NCBI GenBank assembly: GCA_004346645.1
Contig: SMDA01000001.1
Span: 186,001-250,000 of the forward strand
Reading direction: 5' to 3'
Origin: Gulbenkiania mobilis
Lineage (GTDB): Bacteria > Pseudomonadota > Gammaproteobacteria > Burkholderiales > Chromobacteriaceae
Length of the DNA: 64,000 nt
Below the pieces are notes generated by a model. It saw only the letters and a program-made list of their open reading frames with translations. It searched no databases and was not told the DNA's origin. Below, in pieces: positions 26,783 to 37,515 of the stretch. Every line of letters starts with the position of its first letter. Position 1 is the stretch's first letter. The translations under genes and the position numbers were made by a program.

Positions 26783-27487
26783 ATGCGAAAAGTTCGTTTC
26801 TCGGTCTACCGGTACAACCCCGAGACCGATGCCAAGCCCTACATGCAGGACTATGAGATCGAAGTCGGCCCGAATGACGTGAAGCTGCTCGATGTCATCG
26901 TCAAGCTCAAGGCCCAGGACGACACCCTGGCGTTCCGTCGTTCCTGCCGCGAAGGCATCTGCGGTTCCGATGCGATGAACATCAACGGCAAGAACGGCCT
27001 GGCCTGCATCACCAACATTGCCGATCTGGCCGAGCCGATCACGCTGCGCCCCTTGCCGGGCCTGCCGGTGATCCGCGACCTGATCGTGGACATGACCCAG
27101 TTCTTCAAGCAGTACCACTCGATCAAGCCGTACGTGGTCAACGATACGCCGCCGCCCGAGCGCGAGCGCCTGCAGTCGCCCGAAGACCGCAAGGAGCTCG
27201 ACGGTCTGTACGAGTGTATCCTGTGTGCCTGCTGTTCGACGTCGTGCCCGTCGTTCTGGTGGAATCCGGACAAGTTCGTTGGCCCGGCCGGCCTGCTTGC
27301 GGCCTACCGCTTCATCGCCGATACCCGCGACGAAGCCACCAATGAACGTCTGGACAACCTTGAGGACCCGTACCGCTTGTTCCGGTGCCACACCATCATG
27401 AACTGCGTGGACGTGTGTCCGAAAGGTCTGAACCCGACGCGCGCCATCGGCAAGATCAAGGACCTCCTTGTCCGGCGTGCGGTATGA
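26783..27487 (+). CDS. sdhB: Succinate dehydrogenase iron-sulfur subunit
   Basis: SdhB passes electrons from FAD to quinone through three clusters. The 234 residues show the [2Fe-2S] motif SCREGICGSDAMNINGKNGLAC, the [4Fe-4S] motif CILCACCSTSCP and the [3Fe-4S] cysteines in CHTIMNCVDVCPKGLNP. It lies 22 bases after sdhA and its stop overlaps the sdhE start as ATGA. Confidence 0.97.
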   Translation: MRKVRFSVYRYNPETDAKPYMQDYEIEVGPNDVKLLDVIVKLKAQDDTLAFRRSCREGICGSDAMNINGKNGLACITNIADLAEPITLRPLPGLPVIRDLIVDMTQFFKQYHSIKPYVVNDTPPPERERLQSPEDRKELDGLYECILCACCSTSCPSFWWNPDKFVGPAGLLAAYRFIADTRDEATNERLDNLEDPYRLFRCHTIMNCVDVCPKGLNPTRAIGKIKDLLVRRAV

Positions 27488-27732
27488 CCCCGATCGATCC
27501 GGTTGAATTGAAACGGATCCGCTGGCGCTCGCGCCGGGGGCTGCTCGAACTGGACCTGGTGCTGGAACGCTTTCTGGCCCAGCGGTTCGATGCGCTGTCT
27601 CCGGCGCAGCTTGCTGCGTATCGGGAACTGCTGGATCTGCCCGACAACGACTTTCTGGATATCGTCAACGGCAAGGCCGACCTCGACGACGCCGCCCAGA
27701 TGGAAATCGTCGGCATCCTGCGGGCAATCTGA
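27484..27732 (+). CDS. sdhE: FAD assembly factor SdhE
   Basis: SdhE promotes covalent attachment of FAD to SdhA. The 82-residue product carries the diagnostic RGxxE motif (RRGLLELD) and the helical [11 protein letters not shown] region. It starts at ATG 27484 overlapping the sdhB stop. Its place in the sdh operon fits the role. Confidence 0.92.
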   Translation: MTPIDPVELKRIRWRSRRGLLELDLVLERFLAQRFDALSPAQLAAYRELLDLPDNDFLDIVNGKADLDDAAQMEIVGILRAI

Positions 27733-27800
27733 CGGAAACGTCTGCAACACAACAACACACAACGACTACAACGACCACAAACCAGACTGGGAGTATTGCT

Positions 27801-29090
27801 GTGGAAACCAACCGCAAAGTGACACTCACTTACAACGAGGGCAAGGACACCCTGGACCTGCCGGTGCTTGGTGGCACCCTGGGTCCGGATGTCGTGGACA
27901 TCCGTGCGTTTTCCAAGACCGGCATGTTCACCTTCGACCCGGGCTTTCTGGCAACCGCCAGCTGCGAATCCAAGATCACCTTCATCGACGGTGACCAGGG
28001 CCAGCTCTACTACCGCGGCTATCCGATCGAACAGCTGGCCGAGGAGTCGGACTACCTCGAGACTTGCTACATCCTGATGTACGGTGAGCTGCCAACGCCG
28101 GAAGAAAAGAAACAGTTCCAGCACACCATCATGCACCACACCATGGTGCACGAGCAGCTGACCAGCTTCTTCAAGGGCTTCCGCCGCGACTCGCACCCGA
28201 TGGCGATGATGGTAGGGGTGGTGGGCGCACTGTCGGCGTTCTATCAGGACAGCCTCGACATCTCCAATCCCGAGCACCGCAAGGTGGCGATGTATCGCCT
28301 GATCTCCAAGATCCCGACGATCGCGGCCATGTGCTACCGCTACTCGATCGGCGCGCCATTCATGTATCCGCGCAACGACCTCTCGTACACCGCCAACTTC
28401 ATGCACATGATGTTCGCCACCCCGTGCGAGAACTATGAGCCGAACCCGGTTCTGGTGCAGGCGCTGGACCGCATCCTCATCCTGCATGCCGATCACGAGC
28501 AGAACGCTTCGACTTCGACGGTTCGCCTGGCCGGCTCTTCGGGTGCAAACCCGTTCGCGTGTATCGCCGCAGGCATCGCATGCCTGTGGGGCCCGGCGCA
28601 CGGTGGCGCCAACGAGGCCGTGCTGAAGATGCTGGACGAGATCGGTGACGAGTCCAACATCGAGGAGTTCATTCAAGGCGTGAAGGACAAGCGTTACCGC
28701 CTGATGGGCTTTGGCCACCGCGTGTACAAGAACATGGACCCGCGCGCCAGCATCATGCGCCGCACCTGCCATGATGTGCTCAGCGAGCTGGGCCTGCAGG
28801 ACGATCCGAAGTTCAAGCTGGCCATGCGCCTAGAGAAAATCGCCCTGGAAGACCCGTACTTCGTGGAGCGCAAGCTGTACCCGAACGTGGACTTCTACTC
28901 GGGCATCGTGCTCTCCGCGCTGGGCATCCCGGTGTCGATGTTCACCGTGATTTTCGCACTGGCACGCACCGTGGGCTGGATCAGTCACTGGAACGAGATG
29001 ATCTCCGATCCGCAGCAGAAGATCGGCCGTCCGCGCCAGCTGTACACCGGTGCAGGTCGCCGCGATTACGTACCGGTCGACAAGCGCTGA
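27801..29090 (+). CDS. gltA: Citrate synthase
   Basis: GltA condenses oxaloacetate with acetyl-CoA. The 429-residue protein is of the large, NADH-sensitive proteobacterial type. Catalytic residues are visible: His in [11 protein letters not shown], His in [14 protein letters not shown] and Asp in YPNVDFYSG. It starts with GTG at 27801, supported by GGGAG eight bases upstream. It follows sdhE by 68 bases. The transcript probably ends at the inverted repeat at 29102. Confidence 0.97.
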   Translation: METNRKVTLTYNEGKDTLDLPVLGGTLGPDVVDIRAFSKTGMFTFDPGFLATASCESKITFIDGDQGQLYYRGYPIEQLAEESDYLETCYILMYGELPTPEEKKQFQHTIMHHTMVHEQLTSFFKGFRRDSHPMAMMVGVVGALSAFYQDSLDISNPEHRKVAMYRLISKIPTIAAMCYRYSIGAPFMYPRNDLSYTANFMHMMFATPCENYEPNPVLVQALDRILILHADHEQNASTSTVRLAGSSGANPFACIAAGIACLWGPAHGGANEAVLKMLDEIGDESNIEEFIQGVKDKRYRLMGFGHRVYKNMDPRASIMRRTCHDVLSELGLQDDPKFKLAMRLEKIALEDPYFVERKLYPNVDFYSGIVLSALGIPVSMFTVIFALARTVGWISHWNEMISDPQQKIGRPRQLYTGAGRRDYVPVDKR

Positions 29091-29101
29091 TCGGGTAGGA
29101 C

Positions 29102-29135
29102 AAGGTTGGCCGAAGCGTGCTTCGGCCAACCTTTT
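29102..29135. terminator. Terminator built from an inverted pair of uptake-like 12-mers
   Basis: Two perfect copies (29103-29114 and 29121-29132, opposite strands) extend to a 15-bp stem AAGGTTGGCCGAAGC with minimal loop, followed by TTTT. It separates gltA from sucA. Confidence 0.85.
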
Positions 29136-29261
29136 GCCCGCCCAGGCGGGATACAGAAGACAGTAAGACAGTCGTGCCAGAGAGGTGCGGCAATGGAAAG
29201 CCGGGTTCATTGCCGCAACGCTTTAGTAACGCTGCACCAGCAGACAACAAAGGGTCGAACA

Positions 29262-32090
29262 ATGATGCAAGCCATGTACAGCCATTCCTACCTGTTCGGT
29301 GGGAATGCACCGTTCATCGAGGAGCTGTACGAGCAGTACCTCGCTGATCCCAATGCCGTGCCGGTCGAGTGGCGCGACTATTTCGACAAGCTCGCCCAGG
29401 CACCGGGTGCGGCCGAGCGCGACGTACCGCACCAGCCCATCCAGGAGTCCTTCGTCCAGCTGGCCAAGAAGCCGCTGACCGGTCAGCGCGTCAGCACCGT
29501 AGCCGAGTGGGAATCCATGCAGAAGCAGGTAGGCGTGCTCAAGCTGGTTTCCGCCTACCGCGTGCTCGGCTCGCGCCAAGCCAATCTGGACCCACTCAAG
29601 CGCATGGATCAGGCCACGATGGCCGAGCTCGATCCGGCGTCCCACGGTTTGTCCGACGCCGACATGGCGGTGCAGTTCTATGTTGGCTCGCTGGTCGGTC
29701 CGCAGAAGCTGCCGCTCTCCGACATCCTGGCCCGCCTGAAGCAGACGTACTGCGGCAACATCGGCCTCGAGTACATGCACATTACCAGTTCGGACGAGAA
29801 GCACTGGATCCAGCAGCGCTTCGAGGGCGATCTCTCTACCCCGCGCTACGACGCCGAGAAAAAGAAGCGCATCCTCAAGCAGATCACCGCAGCTGAAACG
29901 CTCGAACGCTACCTGCACACCAAGTACGTGGGTCAGAAGCGCTTCTCCCTGGAGGGCGGGGAGAGCACCATCGCCGCGCTCGACCACCTGATCCAGAACG
30001 CCACCTCGCACGGCGTGGAAGAACTGATCATTGGCATGGCCCACCGTGGCCGCCTCAACGTGCTGGTCAATACGCTGGGTAAGCAGCCGCGAGACCTCTT
30101 CGCCGAGTTCGAAGGCAAGCCCACCATGGAGCTGGCCTCGGGCGACGTGAAGTACCACATGGGCTTCTCCAGCGACATTCCGACGCCGCATGGCCCGATG
30201 CACGTGTCGCTCGCCTTCAACCCGTCGCACCTTGAGATCGTCAACCCCGTGGTCGAAGGTTCCGTGCGCGCCCGTCAGCAGCGCCGCAAGGATGCCGAAC
30301 GCAAGACGGTGATCCCGGTCCTGTTACATGGCGACTCCGCCTTTGCCGGTCTGGGCGTCAACCAAGGCACCTTCAACCTGTCGCAGACGCGGGGTTACGG
30401 TACCGGCGGTACCATCCACATCGTGATCAACAACCAAGTGGGCTTCACCACCTCGGATACGCGCGACATGCGCTCCACGCTGTACTGCACCGATGTGGCC
30501 AAGATGGTGGAAGCGCCCATCTTCCACGTGAACGGCGATGATCCGGAGGCAGTCTGCTATGTGATGCAGGCTGCGCTCGAATACCGCATGCAGTTCAAGA
30601 AGGATGTGGTCATCGACCTCGTCTGCTATCGCAAGCTCGGCCACAACGAAGGCGACGATCCCTTCCTTACCCAGCCGATGATGTACAAGAAAATCGCCAA
30701 GCATGCGGGTGTGCGCGCCATGTATGCCGAGCGTCTGGTGGGCGAAGGCATTCTCAAGGCCGAAGAGGCGGACAGTCTGATTCGTGCCTACCGCGATGCG
30801 CTGGACAAGGGCGAGCATGTCGAGCAGACCGTGCTTACCAACTATCGGCGTGAGCACGCACTGGACTGGTCGCAGTACATGGGCACCCATTGGGCGCACC
30901 CGACCGAAACCTGCCTGCCACAGGCAGACATCCAGCGCCTGACTGAGAAGTTCACCTCTGTGCCCGAAGGCTTCAAGCTGCACCCGACGGTGGAAAAGGT
31001 GATGAATGCCCGTCGCGCCATGGCTGCCGGCGAGCAGAACGCCGACTGGGGGATGGCCGAAACGCTGGCGTATGCCTCGCTGGTGACCAATGGTTTTGGC
31101 GTGCGCATTTCTGGTGAAGATTCGGGCCGCGGCACCTTCTCGCATCGTCATGCGGTGGTGCACGACCAGAACCGCGAGCGCTGGGACCAAGGTGCCTATG
31201 TGCCGCTGCGCAATCTCTCGGAAAACCAGGGCGACTTCCTCGTGATCGACTCGATCCTCAATGAGGAAGCGGTGCTGGCCTACGAATACGGCTATGCCTG
31301 CTCGGCCCCCGACCAGCTCGTGATCTGGGAAGCCCAGTTCGGTGACTTCGCCAACGGTGCCCAGGTCGCCATCGACCAGTTCATCTCCTCCGGCGAGACC
31401 AAGTGGGGTCGGCTGTGCGGTCTCACCTGCATCCTGCCGCACGGGTATGATGGGCAGGGTCCGGAACACTCCTCGGCCCGCCTGGAGCGCTGGCTGCAAC
31501 TGTGCGCCGAACACAACATGCAGATCGTGATGCCGTCCGAGGCAGCCCAAATGTTCCACGTGCTGCGCCGCCAGGTGCTGCGCCCCTACCGCAAGCCGCT
31601 GGTCATCTTCCTTTCCAAGCGTCTCTTGCGCTACAAGGACGCGATGAGCCCGATCGAGATGTTCACCTCCGGCAGCTTCCGCCCGGTGATCGGCGACAGC
31701 GGCAGCACCGATCCGAAGAGGGTGAAGCGTGTGGTACTGTGCGCAGGGCAGGTGTACTACGACCTGTTCAATGCACGCAAGGAACGCGCGCTGGAAGAAG
31801 ACATCGCCATCGTGCGCGTGGAGCAGCTCTATCCGTTCCCGACCGAGCAGGTGGCTGCTGAGCTGGCGCGCTTCCCGAACGCGAAGGAAGTGATGTGGGT
31901 GCAGGAAGAGCCGCGCAACCAGGGCGCCTGGTACCAGATCCGCCATCGCCTGGAAGGCCTGCTCAACGCCAAGCAAACCCTGCTGTTCGCCGGCCGCCCG
32001 TCGTCCGCCTCGCCGGCTGTCGGCTATATGAGCAAGCACGTGGCCCAGCTCAAGGCTTTCCTCGAAGAAGCCATGTCGGTATCCAAATAA
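29262..32090 (+). CDS. sucA: 2-Oxoglutarate dehydrogenase E1 component
   Basis: The thiamin-diphosphate E1 subunit decarboxylates 2-oxoglutarate. From the ATG at 29262 it has 942 residues (E. coli 933). Visible are the N-terminal E2-binding segment (YLFGGNAPFIEELYEQYLADPNAVPVEWRDYF), the catalytic region with GMAHRGRLNVLVN, the thiamin-binding GDSAFAGLGVNQGTFNLSQ and the C-terminal SGEDSGRGTFSHRHAVVHDQ. The frame is open 52 codons upstream, into the terminator, so the inner start preceded by AAGGG is preferred. It begins the odhAB-lpdA group. Confidence 0.96.
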   Translation: MMQAMYSHSYLFGGNAPFIEELYEQYLADPNAVPVEWRDYFDKLAQAPGAAERDVPHQPIQESFVQLAKKPLTGQRVSTVAEWESMQKQVGVLKLVSAYRVLGSRQANLDPLKRMDQATMAELDPASHGLSDADMAVQFYVGSLVGPQKLPLSDILARLKQTYCGNIGLEYMHITSSDEKHWIQQRFEGDLSTPRYDAEKKKRILKQITAAETLERYLHTKYVGQKRFSLEGGESTIAALDHLIQNATSHGVEELIIGMAHRGRLNVLVNTLGKQPRDLFAEFEGKPTMELASGDVKYHMGFSSDIPTPHGPMHVSLAFNPSHLEIVNPVVEGSVRARQQRRKDAERKTVIPVLLHGDSAFAGLGVNQGTFNLSQTRGYGTGGTIHIVINNQVGFTTSDTRDMRSTLYCTDVAKMVEAPIFHVNGDDPEAVCYVMQAALEYRMQFKKDVVIDLVCYRKLGHNEGDDPFLTQPMMYKKIAKHAGVRAMYAERLVGEGILKAEEADSLIRAYRDALDKGEHVEQTVLTNYRREHALDWSQYMGTHWAHPTETCLPQADIQRLTEKFTSVPEGFKLHPTVEKVMNARRAMAAGEQNADWGMAETLAYASLVTNGFGVRISGEDSGRGTFSHRHAVVHDQNRERWDQGAYVPLRNLSENQGDFLVIDSILNEEAVLAYEYGYACSAPDQLVIWEAQFGDFANGAQVAIDQFISSGETKWGRLCGLTCILPHGYDGQGPEHSSARLERWLQLCAEHNMQIVMPSEAAQMFHVLRRQVLRPYRKPLVIFLSKRLLRYKDAMSPIEMFTSGSFRPVIGDSGSTDPKRVKRVVLCAGQVYYDLFNARKERALEEDIAIVRVEQLYPFPTEQVAAELARFPNAKEVMWVQEEPRNQGAWYQIRHRLEGLLNAKQTLLFAGRPSSASPAVGYMSKHVAQLKAFLEEAMSVSK

Positions 32091-32148
32091 CCCAGTGCCC
32101 TGACCAACGACGGGGCGGCGGAACCGCGCCCCGCAACCGGAGACGAAC

Positions 32149-33444
32149 ATGTTGATTGAAGTCAAAGTCCCCCAGCTGCCGGAATCGGTATCGGAAGCCA
32201 CGCTGATGGCGTGGCACAAGAAGGAAGGCGAATACGTCGAGCGCGACGAGAACCTGATCGATCTGGAAACCGACAAGGTGGTGCTGGAACTGCCGGCCCC
32301 GCAGGCAGGCGTACTGGTGAAGATCATCGAACAGGACGGCACCACCGTGACCTCCGGCCAGCTGATCGCCCAGATTGATACCGAAGCCAAGGCCGGTGCC
32401 AAGGGTAGTAATGCCGAGGCCAGCCCCGCTGATGCCGCAGGCGCCACCCCGGCCGACACCCCGGCCCAGGCTGCCGCGGAAGTGGCTGCCCAGGCCGGCA
32501 ATCCGCAGGTCATGGCCATGCCGGCTGCCGCCAAGCTGGCTGCCGAGACAGGCGTCAACCTCAATGAAGTGCCGGGCACCGGCCGCGACGGACGCGTGCT
32601 CAAGGAAGACGTGCAGAACGCTACCAGCAAGCCCGCCAGCGCTCCCAAGCAGGCTGGCCCGGTCGCCGCTGCGCCCGTCGTGCAAGGCGGTACTGCACTG
32701 GCCAGCACCCCGGCTGCCGTGAACGTGGGCGCCATCACTGGTGACCGCCCGGAACAGCGGGTGCCGATGAGCCGTCTGCGCCAGCGCGTGGCGGAACGTC
32801 TGCTGATGAGCCAGCAGCAGAACGCCATCCTCACCACCTTCAACGAAGTCAACATGAAGCCGGTGATGGACCTGCGTGCCAAGTACAAGGAAAAGTTCGA
32901 GAAGGAACATGGCGTGAAGCTGGGCTTCATGTCCTTCTTCGTGAAGGCTGCGGTCGCGGCCCTGAAGAAGTTCCCGATCGTGAACGCCTCGGTGGACGGC
33001 AACGACATCATCTATCACGGCTACTACGACATCGGCATCGCCGTGGGCAGCCCGCGTGGCCTGGTTGTGCCCATCCTGCGCAATGCAGACCAGATGTCCA
33101 TCGCCGAGATCGAGAAGCAGATCGCCGACTTCGCTGTGAAGGCGCGTGATGGCAAGCTGGCGCTCGAGGACCTCTCCGGGGGCACCTTCTCCATCACCAA
33201 TGGCGGTACCTTCGGCTCGATGATGTCCACTCCGATCATCAACCCGCCGCAGTCGGCCATCCTGGGCATGCATGCCACCAAGGACCGTGCCGTGGTCGAA
33301 AACGGTCAGGTGGTAGTGCGTCCGATGATGTATCTGGCGCTGTCCTACGACCACCGCATCATCGATGGCCGCGAAGCCGTACTGACGTTGGTGACGATCA
33401 AGGACCTGCTGGAAGATCCGGCCCGCCTGATCCTCGACCTTTAA
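32149..33444 (+). CDS. sucB: 2-Oxoglutarate dehydrogenase E2, dihydrolipoyl succinyltransferase
   Basis: E2 transfers the succinyl group to CoA. The 431 residues form a lipoyl domain (1-75, with Lys43 in ETDKVVLE), an Ala/Pro-rich linker, a peripheral subunit-binding domain (about 120-160) and a catalytic domain ending in [26 protein letters not shown], which holds the active-site His and Asp. It follows sucA by 58 bases. Confidence 0.97.
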   Translation: MLIEVKVPQLPESVSEATLMAWHKKEGEYVERDENLIDLETDKVVLELPAPQAGVLVKIIEQDGTTVTSGQLIAQIDTEAKAGAKGSNAEASPADAAGATPADTPAQAAAEVAAQAGNPQVMAMPAAAKLAAETGVNLNEVPGTGRDGRVLKEDVQNATSKPASAPKQAGPVAAAPVVQGGTALASTPAAVNVGAITGDRPEQRVPMSRLRQRVAERLLMSQQQNAILTTFNEVNMKPVMDLRAKYKEKFEKEHGVKLGFMSFFVKAAVAALKKFPIVNASVDGNDIIYHGYYDIGIAVGSPRGLVVPILRNADQMSIAEIEKQIADFAVKARDGKLALEDLSGGTFSITNGGTFGSMMSTPIINPPQSAILGMHATKDRAVVENGQVVVRPMMYLALSYDHRIIDGREAVLTLVTIKDLLEDPARLILDL

Positions 33445-33501
33445 TTCTTACTTGCGGGAACGGTCATTCCGTTCCCGCCATTGCTTACGACAGGAAGTGA
33501 A

Positions 33502-33681
33502 ATGTCCAATACGCTTTACGGGCTCGCGGCCATTCTGGCTGCCTTTGCGCTGCTGTTCCTGAGCTGGAAGAAGCGCGAGAGGGGGTTGGCCGAAGGCCTG
33601 TACGTGCGGGTGGGCAAGATCATCCTGGCGCTGTTCATGTTCGGTTTTGGCGTGCTGCTGCTCAAGAGCGGCCACGCCTGA
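33502..33681 (+). CDS. Small two-helix membrane protein between E2 and E3 genes
   Basis: A 59-residue reading frame with a good ribosome-binding site (AGGAAGTGA, then ATG 33502). It has a first helix at about 5-23 (YGLAAILAAFALLFLSW), a basic cytoplasmic patch KKRERG, and a second helix at about 40-55 (IILALFMFGFGVLLL). The stop is 9 bases before lpdA, so it sits inside the operon. I do not recognise the family. An 11-base uptake-like word (33584-33594) encodes its Leu-Ala-Glu. Coding status is likely from the RBS, hydrophobic pattern and spacing. Confidence 0.7.
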   Translation: MSNTLYGLAAILAAFALLFLSWKKRERGLAEGLYVRVGKIILALFMFGFGVLLLKSGHA

Positions 33682-33690
33682 GGAATTTCC

Positions 33691-35124
33691 ATGAGCCAAC
33701 AATTCGATGTGGTAGTGATCGGTGGCGGCCCCGGCGGTTATGTGGCCGCCATCCGTGCGGCCCAGCTGGGTTTCGCCACGGCATGCATTGACGCCTTCAA
33801 GAATCCCGAAGGCCAGCCCTCGCTGGGGGGTACCTGCCTGAACGTGGGGTGCATCCCCTCCAAGGCCCTGCTGCAGTCGTCCGAGAACTTCCACGCCGTC
33901 CAGCACGACTTTGCCAAGCACGGCATCAGCGTCGAAGGGGCGCAGATGGACGTGGCCAAGATGCTGGAGCGCAAGAACGGCATTATCGCCAAGAACGCCG
34001 GCGGGATCGCTTTCCTGTTCAAGAAGAACAAGGTGGCGAACATTCATGGTCTGGGCGCGCTCAAGGGCCGCCAGGGTGACAAGTGGGTGATCGAGGTCAG
34101 TAACGATGGCGCCGTGGTGGATACCCTGGAAGCCACGCATGTGATCGTGGCCACCGGCTCCAATCCGCGCCAGCTGCCCGGCCTGCCCACTGACAACCAG
34201 CTGGTGCTCGACAACGCTGGCGCCCTGGCGCTCACCGCCGTGCCCAAACGTCTGGGCATCATCGGCGCAGGGGTGATCGGTCTGGAGATGGGGTCGGTGT
34301 GGAAGCGTCTGGGCGCGGAAGTGACCGTGCTCGAGGCCATGCCCACCTTCCTCGCAGCAGCAGACCAGCAGATCGCCAAGGAAGCCTTCAAGACCCTGAC
34401 CAAGGACACCGGGCTCGACATCAAGCTGGGTGTGAAGATCGGCGAGGTCAAGACCGGTGCCGACAGCGTTTCCGTCAGCTATGAGCTCAACGGCGAGGCC
34501 ACCACGACAGAATTCGACAAGCTGATCGTTTCCATCGGCCGCATCCCCAACACGCAGGGGCTGGGTGCCGAGGCGGTGGGGCTGGCGCTGGACGAGCGTG
34601 GCTTCGTCGTTGTCGACGATCACTGCCGAACCAACCTGCCCAACGTCTGGGCAATCGGCGACGTGGTGCGTGGCCCGATGCTGGCACACAAGGCCTCCGA
34701 AGAGGGCGTGGCTGTAGCCGAGCGCCTCGCCGGCCAAAAGCCGCATGTCGACTTTGCCACTATCCCCTGGGTGATCTATACCAGTCCGGAGATTGCCTGG
34801 GTGGGCAAGACCGAAGAGCAGCTTAAGGCCGAAGGGGTAGAGTACAAGAAGGGGACTTCCAGCTTTGCCGCCAATGGCCGCGCCTTGGGCCTGGGTCAGG
34901 CACAAGGCATGGTCAAGCTCCTGGCTTGCGCCAAGACTGACCGCATCCTCGGGGTGCACATGATCGGCCCGATGGTCTCCGAGCTGATTAGTGAGGCGGT
35001 GGTGGCCATGGAGTTCAAGGCGTCCAGCGAGGATATCGCCCGCATCGTGCATGCGCATCCGACGCTGAGCGAAGTCACCCACGAAGCTGCACTGGCCGCC
35101 GACAAGCGCGCGCTGCACGGCTGA
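33691..35124 (+). CDS. lpdA: Dihydrolipoamide dehydrogenase (E3)
   Basis: E3 reoxidises the lipoyl group of 2-oxoacid dehydrogenases with FAD and NAD. The 477-residue protein has the FAD motif [21 protein letters not shown], the redox pair Cys49/Cys54 in [16 protein letters not shown], the NAD motif [17 protein letters not shown] and the C-terminal His-Glu dyad in HAHPTLSE. There is no N-terminal lipoyl domain. It follows the small membrane protein gene by 9 bases. Confidence 0.96.
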   Translation: MSQQFDVVVIGGGPGGYVAAIRAAQLGFATACIDAFKNPEGQPSLGGTCLNVGCIPSKALLQSSENFHAVQHDFAKHGISVEGAQMDVAKMLERKNGIIAKNAGGIAFLFKKNKVANIHGLGALKGRQGDKWVIEVSNDGAVVDTLEATHVIVATGSNPRQLPGLPTDNQLVLDNAGALALTAVPKRLGIIGAGVIGLEMGSVWKRLGAEVTVLEAMPTFLAAADQQIAKEAFKTLTKDTGLDIKLGVKIGEVKTGADSVSVSYELNGEATTTEFDKLIVSIGRIPNTQGLGAEAVGLALDERGFVVVDDHCRTNLPNVWAIGDVVRGPMLAHKASEEGVAVAERLAGQKPHVDFATIPWVIYTSPEIAWVGKTEEQLKAEGVEYKKGTSSFAANGRALGLGQAQGMVKLLACAKTDRILGVHMIGPMVSELISEAVVAMEFKASSEDIARIVHAHPTLSEVTHEAALAADKRALHG

Positions 35125-35129
35125 GAATC

Positions 35130-35220
35130 CGCCCGGGCCGGGCAACCTGCCCGGGCGTGTCAGCCATGCCCGTACCTTCCAGATAAAAAAACGTTGGCCG
35201 AACCGGGCAGCGGCCGACCC
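35130..35220 (+). other. lpdA-sucC spacer with hairpin and single uptake-like word
   Basis: CGCCCGGG/CCCGGGCG (about 35130-35157) can form a hairpin without a T-tract. Further on, an A7 run is followed by ACGTTGGCCGAA (35191-35202), one mismatch from the 12-mer. No gene is seen. Confidence 0.5.
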
Positions 35221-35271
35221 TCAAGGATTGTCGTCACTGGCAGTCTGTTGTCCCACAAAAGGAAACCATAG

Positions 35272-36444
35272 ATGAACCTGCACGAATACCAAGCGAAAGA
35301 GCTGCTGGCCAAATACGGCCTGCCGGTGCAACAGGGCATTCTGGCCACCACGCCGGAAGAAGCCGCAGCGGCCTACGACAAGCTGGGCGGCAAGTTTGCC
35401 GTCGTCAAGGCCCAGGTCCATGCGGGCGGCCGCGGCAAGGCCGGCGGCGTGAAGGTGGTAAAGAGTCGCGAGGAAGCCGCCGAGGTAGCCAAGACGCTGA
35501 TCGGCACCAACCTCGTGACCTACCAGACCGACGCCAACGGCCAGCCGGTCAACAGCGTGCTCGTGTGCGAGGACATGTATCCGGTACAGCGTGAGCTCTA
35601 TCTGGGCGCCGTGGTGGACCGCGGCACCCAGCGCGTGGTGTTCATGGCGTCCACCGAGGGTGGGGTAGAGATCGAGAAGGTTGCGGAAGAGACCCCCGAG
35701 AAGATCATCAAGGTCGAAGTGAACCCGCTGGTGGGTATGCAGCCCTATCAGGCACGTGATGTCGCCTTCGCACTGGGTCTGACCGGCAACCAGGTGGGTG
35801 CCTTCACCAAGCTGATGCTGGGTGCATATGAAGCCTTCGTTTCCAACGACTTCGCCCTGTTCGAAGTGAACCCGCTGGCCATCCGCGAGAACGGCGATCT
35901 GGCGTGCGTGGATGCGAAAATCAACCTCGACTCCAACGCCCTCTACCGTCATCCCGAACTGCTGGCTCAGCGCGACAAGAGCCAGGAGAACGAGCGCGAG
36001 GTGAAGGCCTCCGAATTCGACCTGAACTACGTGGCCCTGGAAGGCAACATCGGTTGCATGGTAAACGGCGCCGGTCTGGCCATGGCCACCATGGACATCA
36101 TCAAGCTCAAGGGCGGTCAGCCGGCCAACTTCCTGGACGTGGGCGGCGGAGCCACCAAGGAGCGCGTGATCGAAGCCTTCAAGCTGATCCTGGCCGACAC
36201 CTCGGTGCAGGGCGTGCTGATCAACATTTTCGGCGGGATCGTCCGTTGCGACATGATTGCCGAAGCCATCATCGCTGCAGTGAAGGAAGTCAATGTGACT
36301 GTTCCGGTCGTGGTGCGCCTGGAAGGCAACAACGCCGAACTGGGCGCCAAGCTGCTGGACGAGTCCGGCCTGAAGCTGGTTTCCGCACAAGGTCTGAACG
36401 ATGCAGCCGAGAAGATCGTTGCTGCCGTCAAGGCCGCTGCCTGA
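35272..36444 (+). CDS. sucC: Succinyl-CoA synthetase beta subunit
   Basis: SucC binds the nucleotide and, with SucD, makes ATP or GTP from succinyl-CoA. The 390-residue protein begins with the ATP-grasp signature [19 protein letters not shown], has [10 protein letters not shown] in the nucleotide site and the C-terminal [16 protein letters not shown]. It follows lpdA after a 147-base gap holding the spacer elements and precedes sucD by 27 bases. Confidence 0.97.
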   Translation: MNLHEYQAKELLAKYGLPVQQGILATTPEEAAAAYDKLGGKFAVVKAQVHAGGRGKAGGVKVVKSREEAAEVAKTLIGTNLVTYQTDANGQPVNSVLVCEDMYPVQRELYLGAVVDRGTQRVVFMASTEGGVEIEKVAEETPEKIIKVEVNPLVGMQPYQARDVAFALGLTGNQVGAFTKLMLGAYEAFVSNDFALFEVNPLAIRENGDLACVDAKINLDSNALYRHPELLAQRDKSQENEREVKASEFDLNYVALEGNIGCMVNGAGLAMATMDIIKLKGGQPANFLDVGGGATKERVIEAFKLILADTSVQGVLINIFGGIVRCDMIAEAIIAAVKEVNVTVPVVVRLEGNNAELGAKLLDESGLKLVSAQGLNDAAEKIVAAVKAAA

Positions 36445-36471
36445 ACACCGCACTGAGCGAAGGAATACAAA

Positions 36472-37356
<885 letters not shown>

Positions 37357-37377
37357 TTCCGGACTGGATCGTTGTGC

Positions 37378-37404
37378 AAAACGCCACCCTCGGGTGGCGT
37401 TTTT
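37378..37404 (+). terminator. Terminator of the TCA supercluster
   Basis: CGCCACCC/GGGTGGCG stem followed by T5, with A4 on the other side. Confidence 0.9.
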
Positions 37405-37515
37405 CATGGCAGGGGCGTCATGGATTGTCGAGTTTGCTTGCAAATACGGCTGGCATATTCAAATTTGGCTGCAAAGTAATTACCATCCGGGCTTTCCCAA
37501 ACACGCGTATCAATC

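Noticed and set aside
37440-37515. Sigma-54 or sigma-28 promoter before the chemoreceptor gene
   Set aside because: GG and GC doublets and the TCAAATTT element are present but not at the required spacing.
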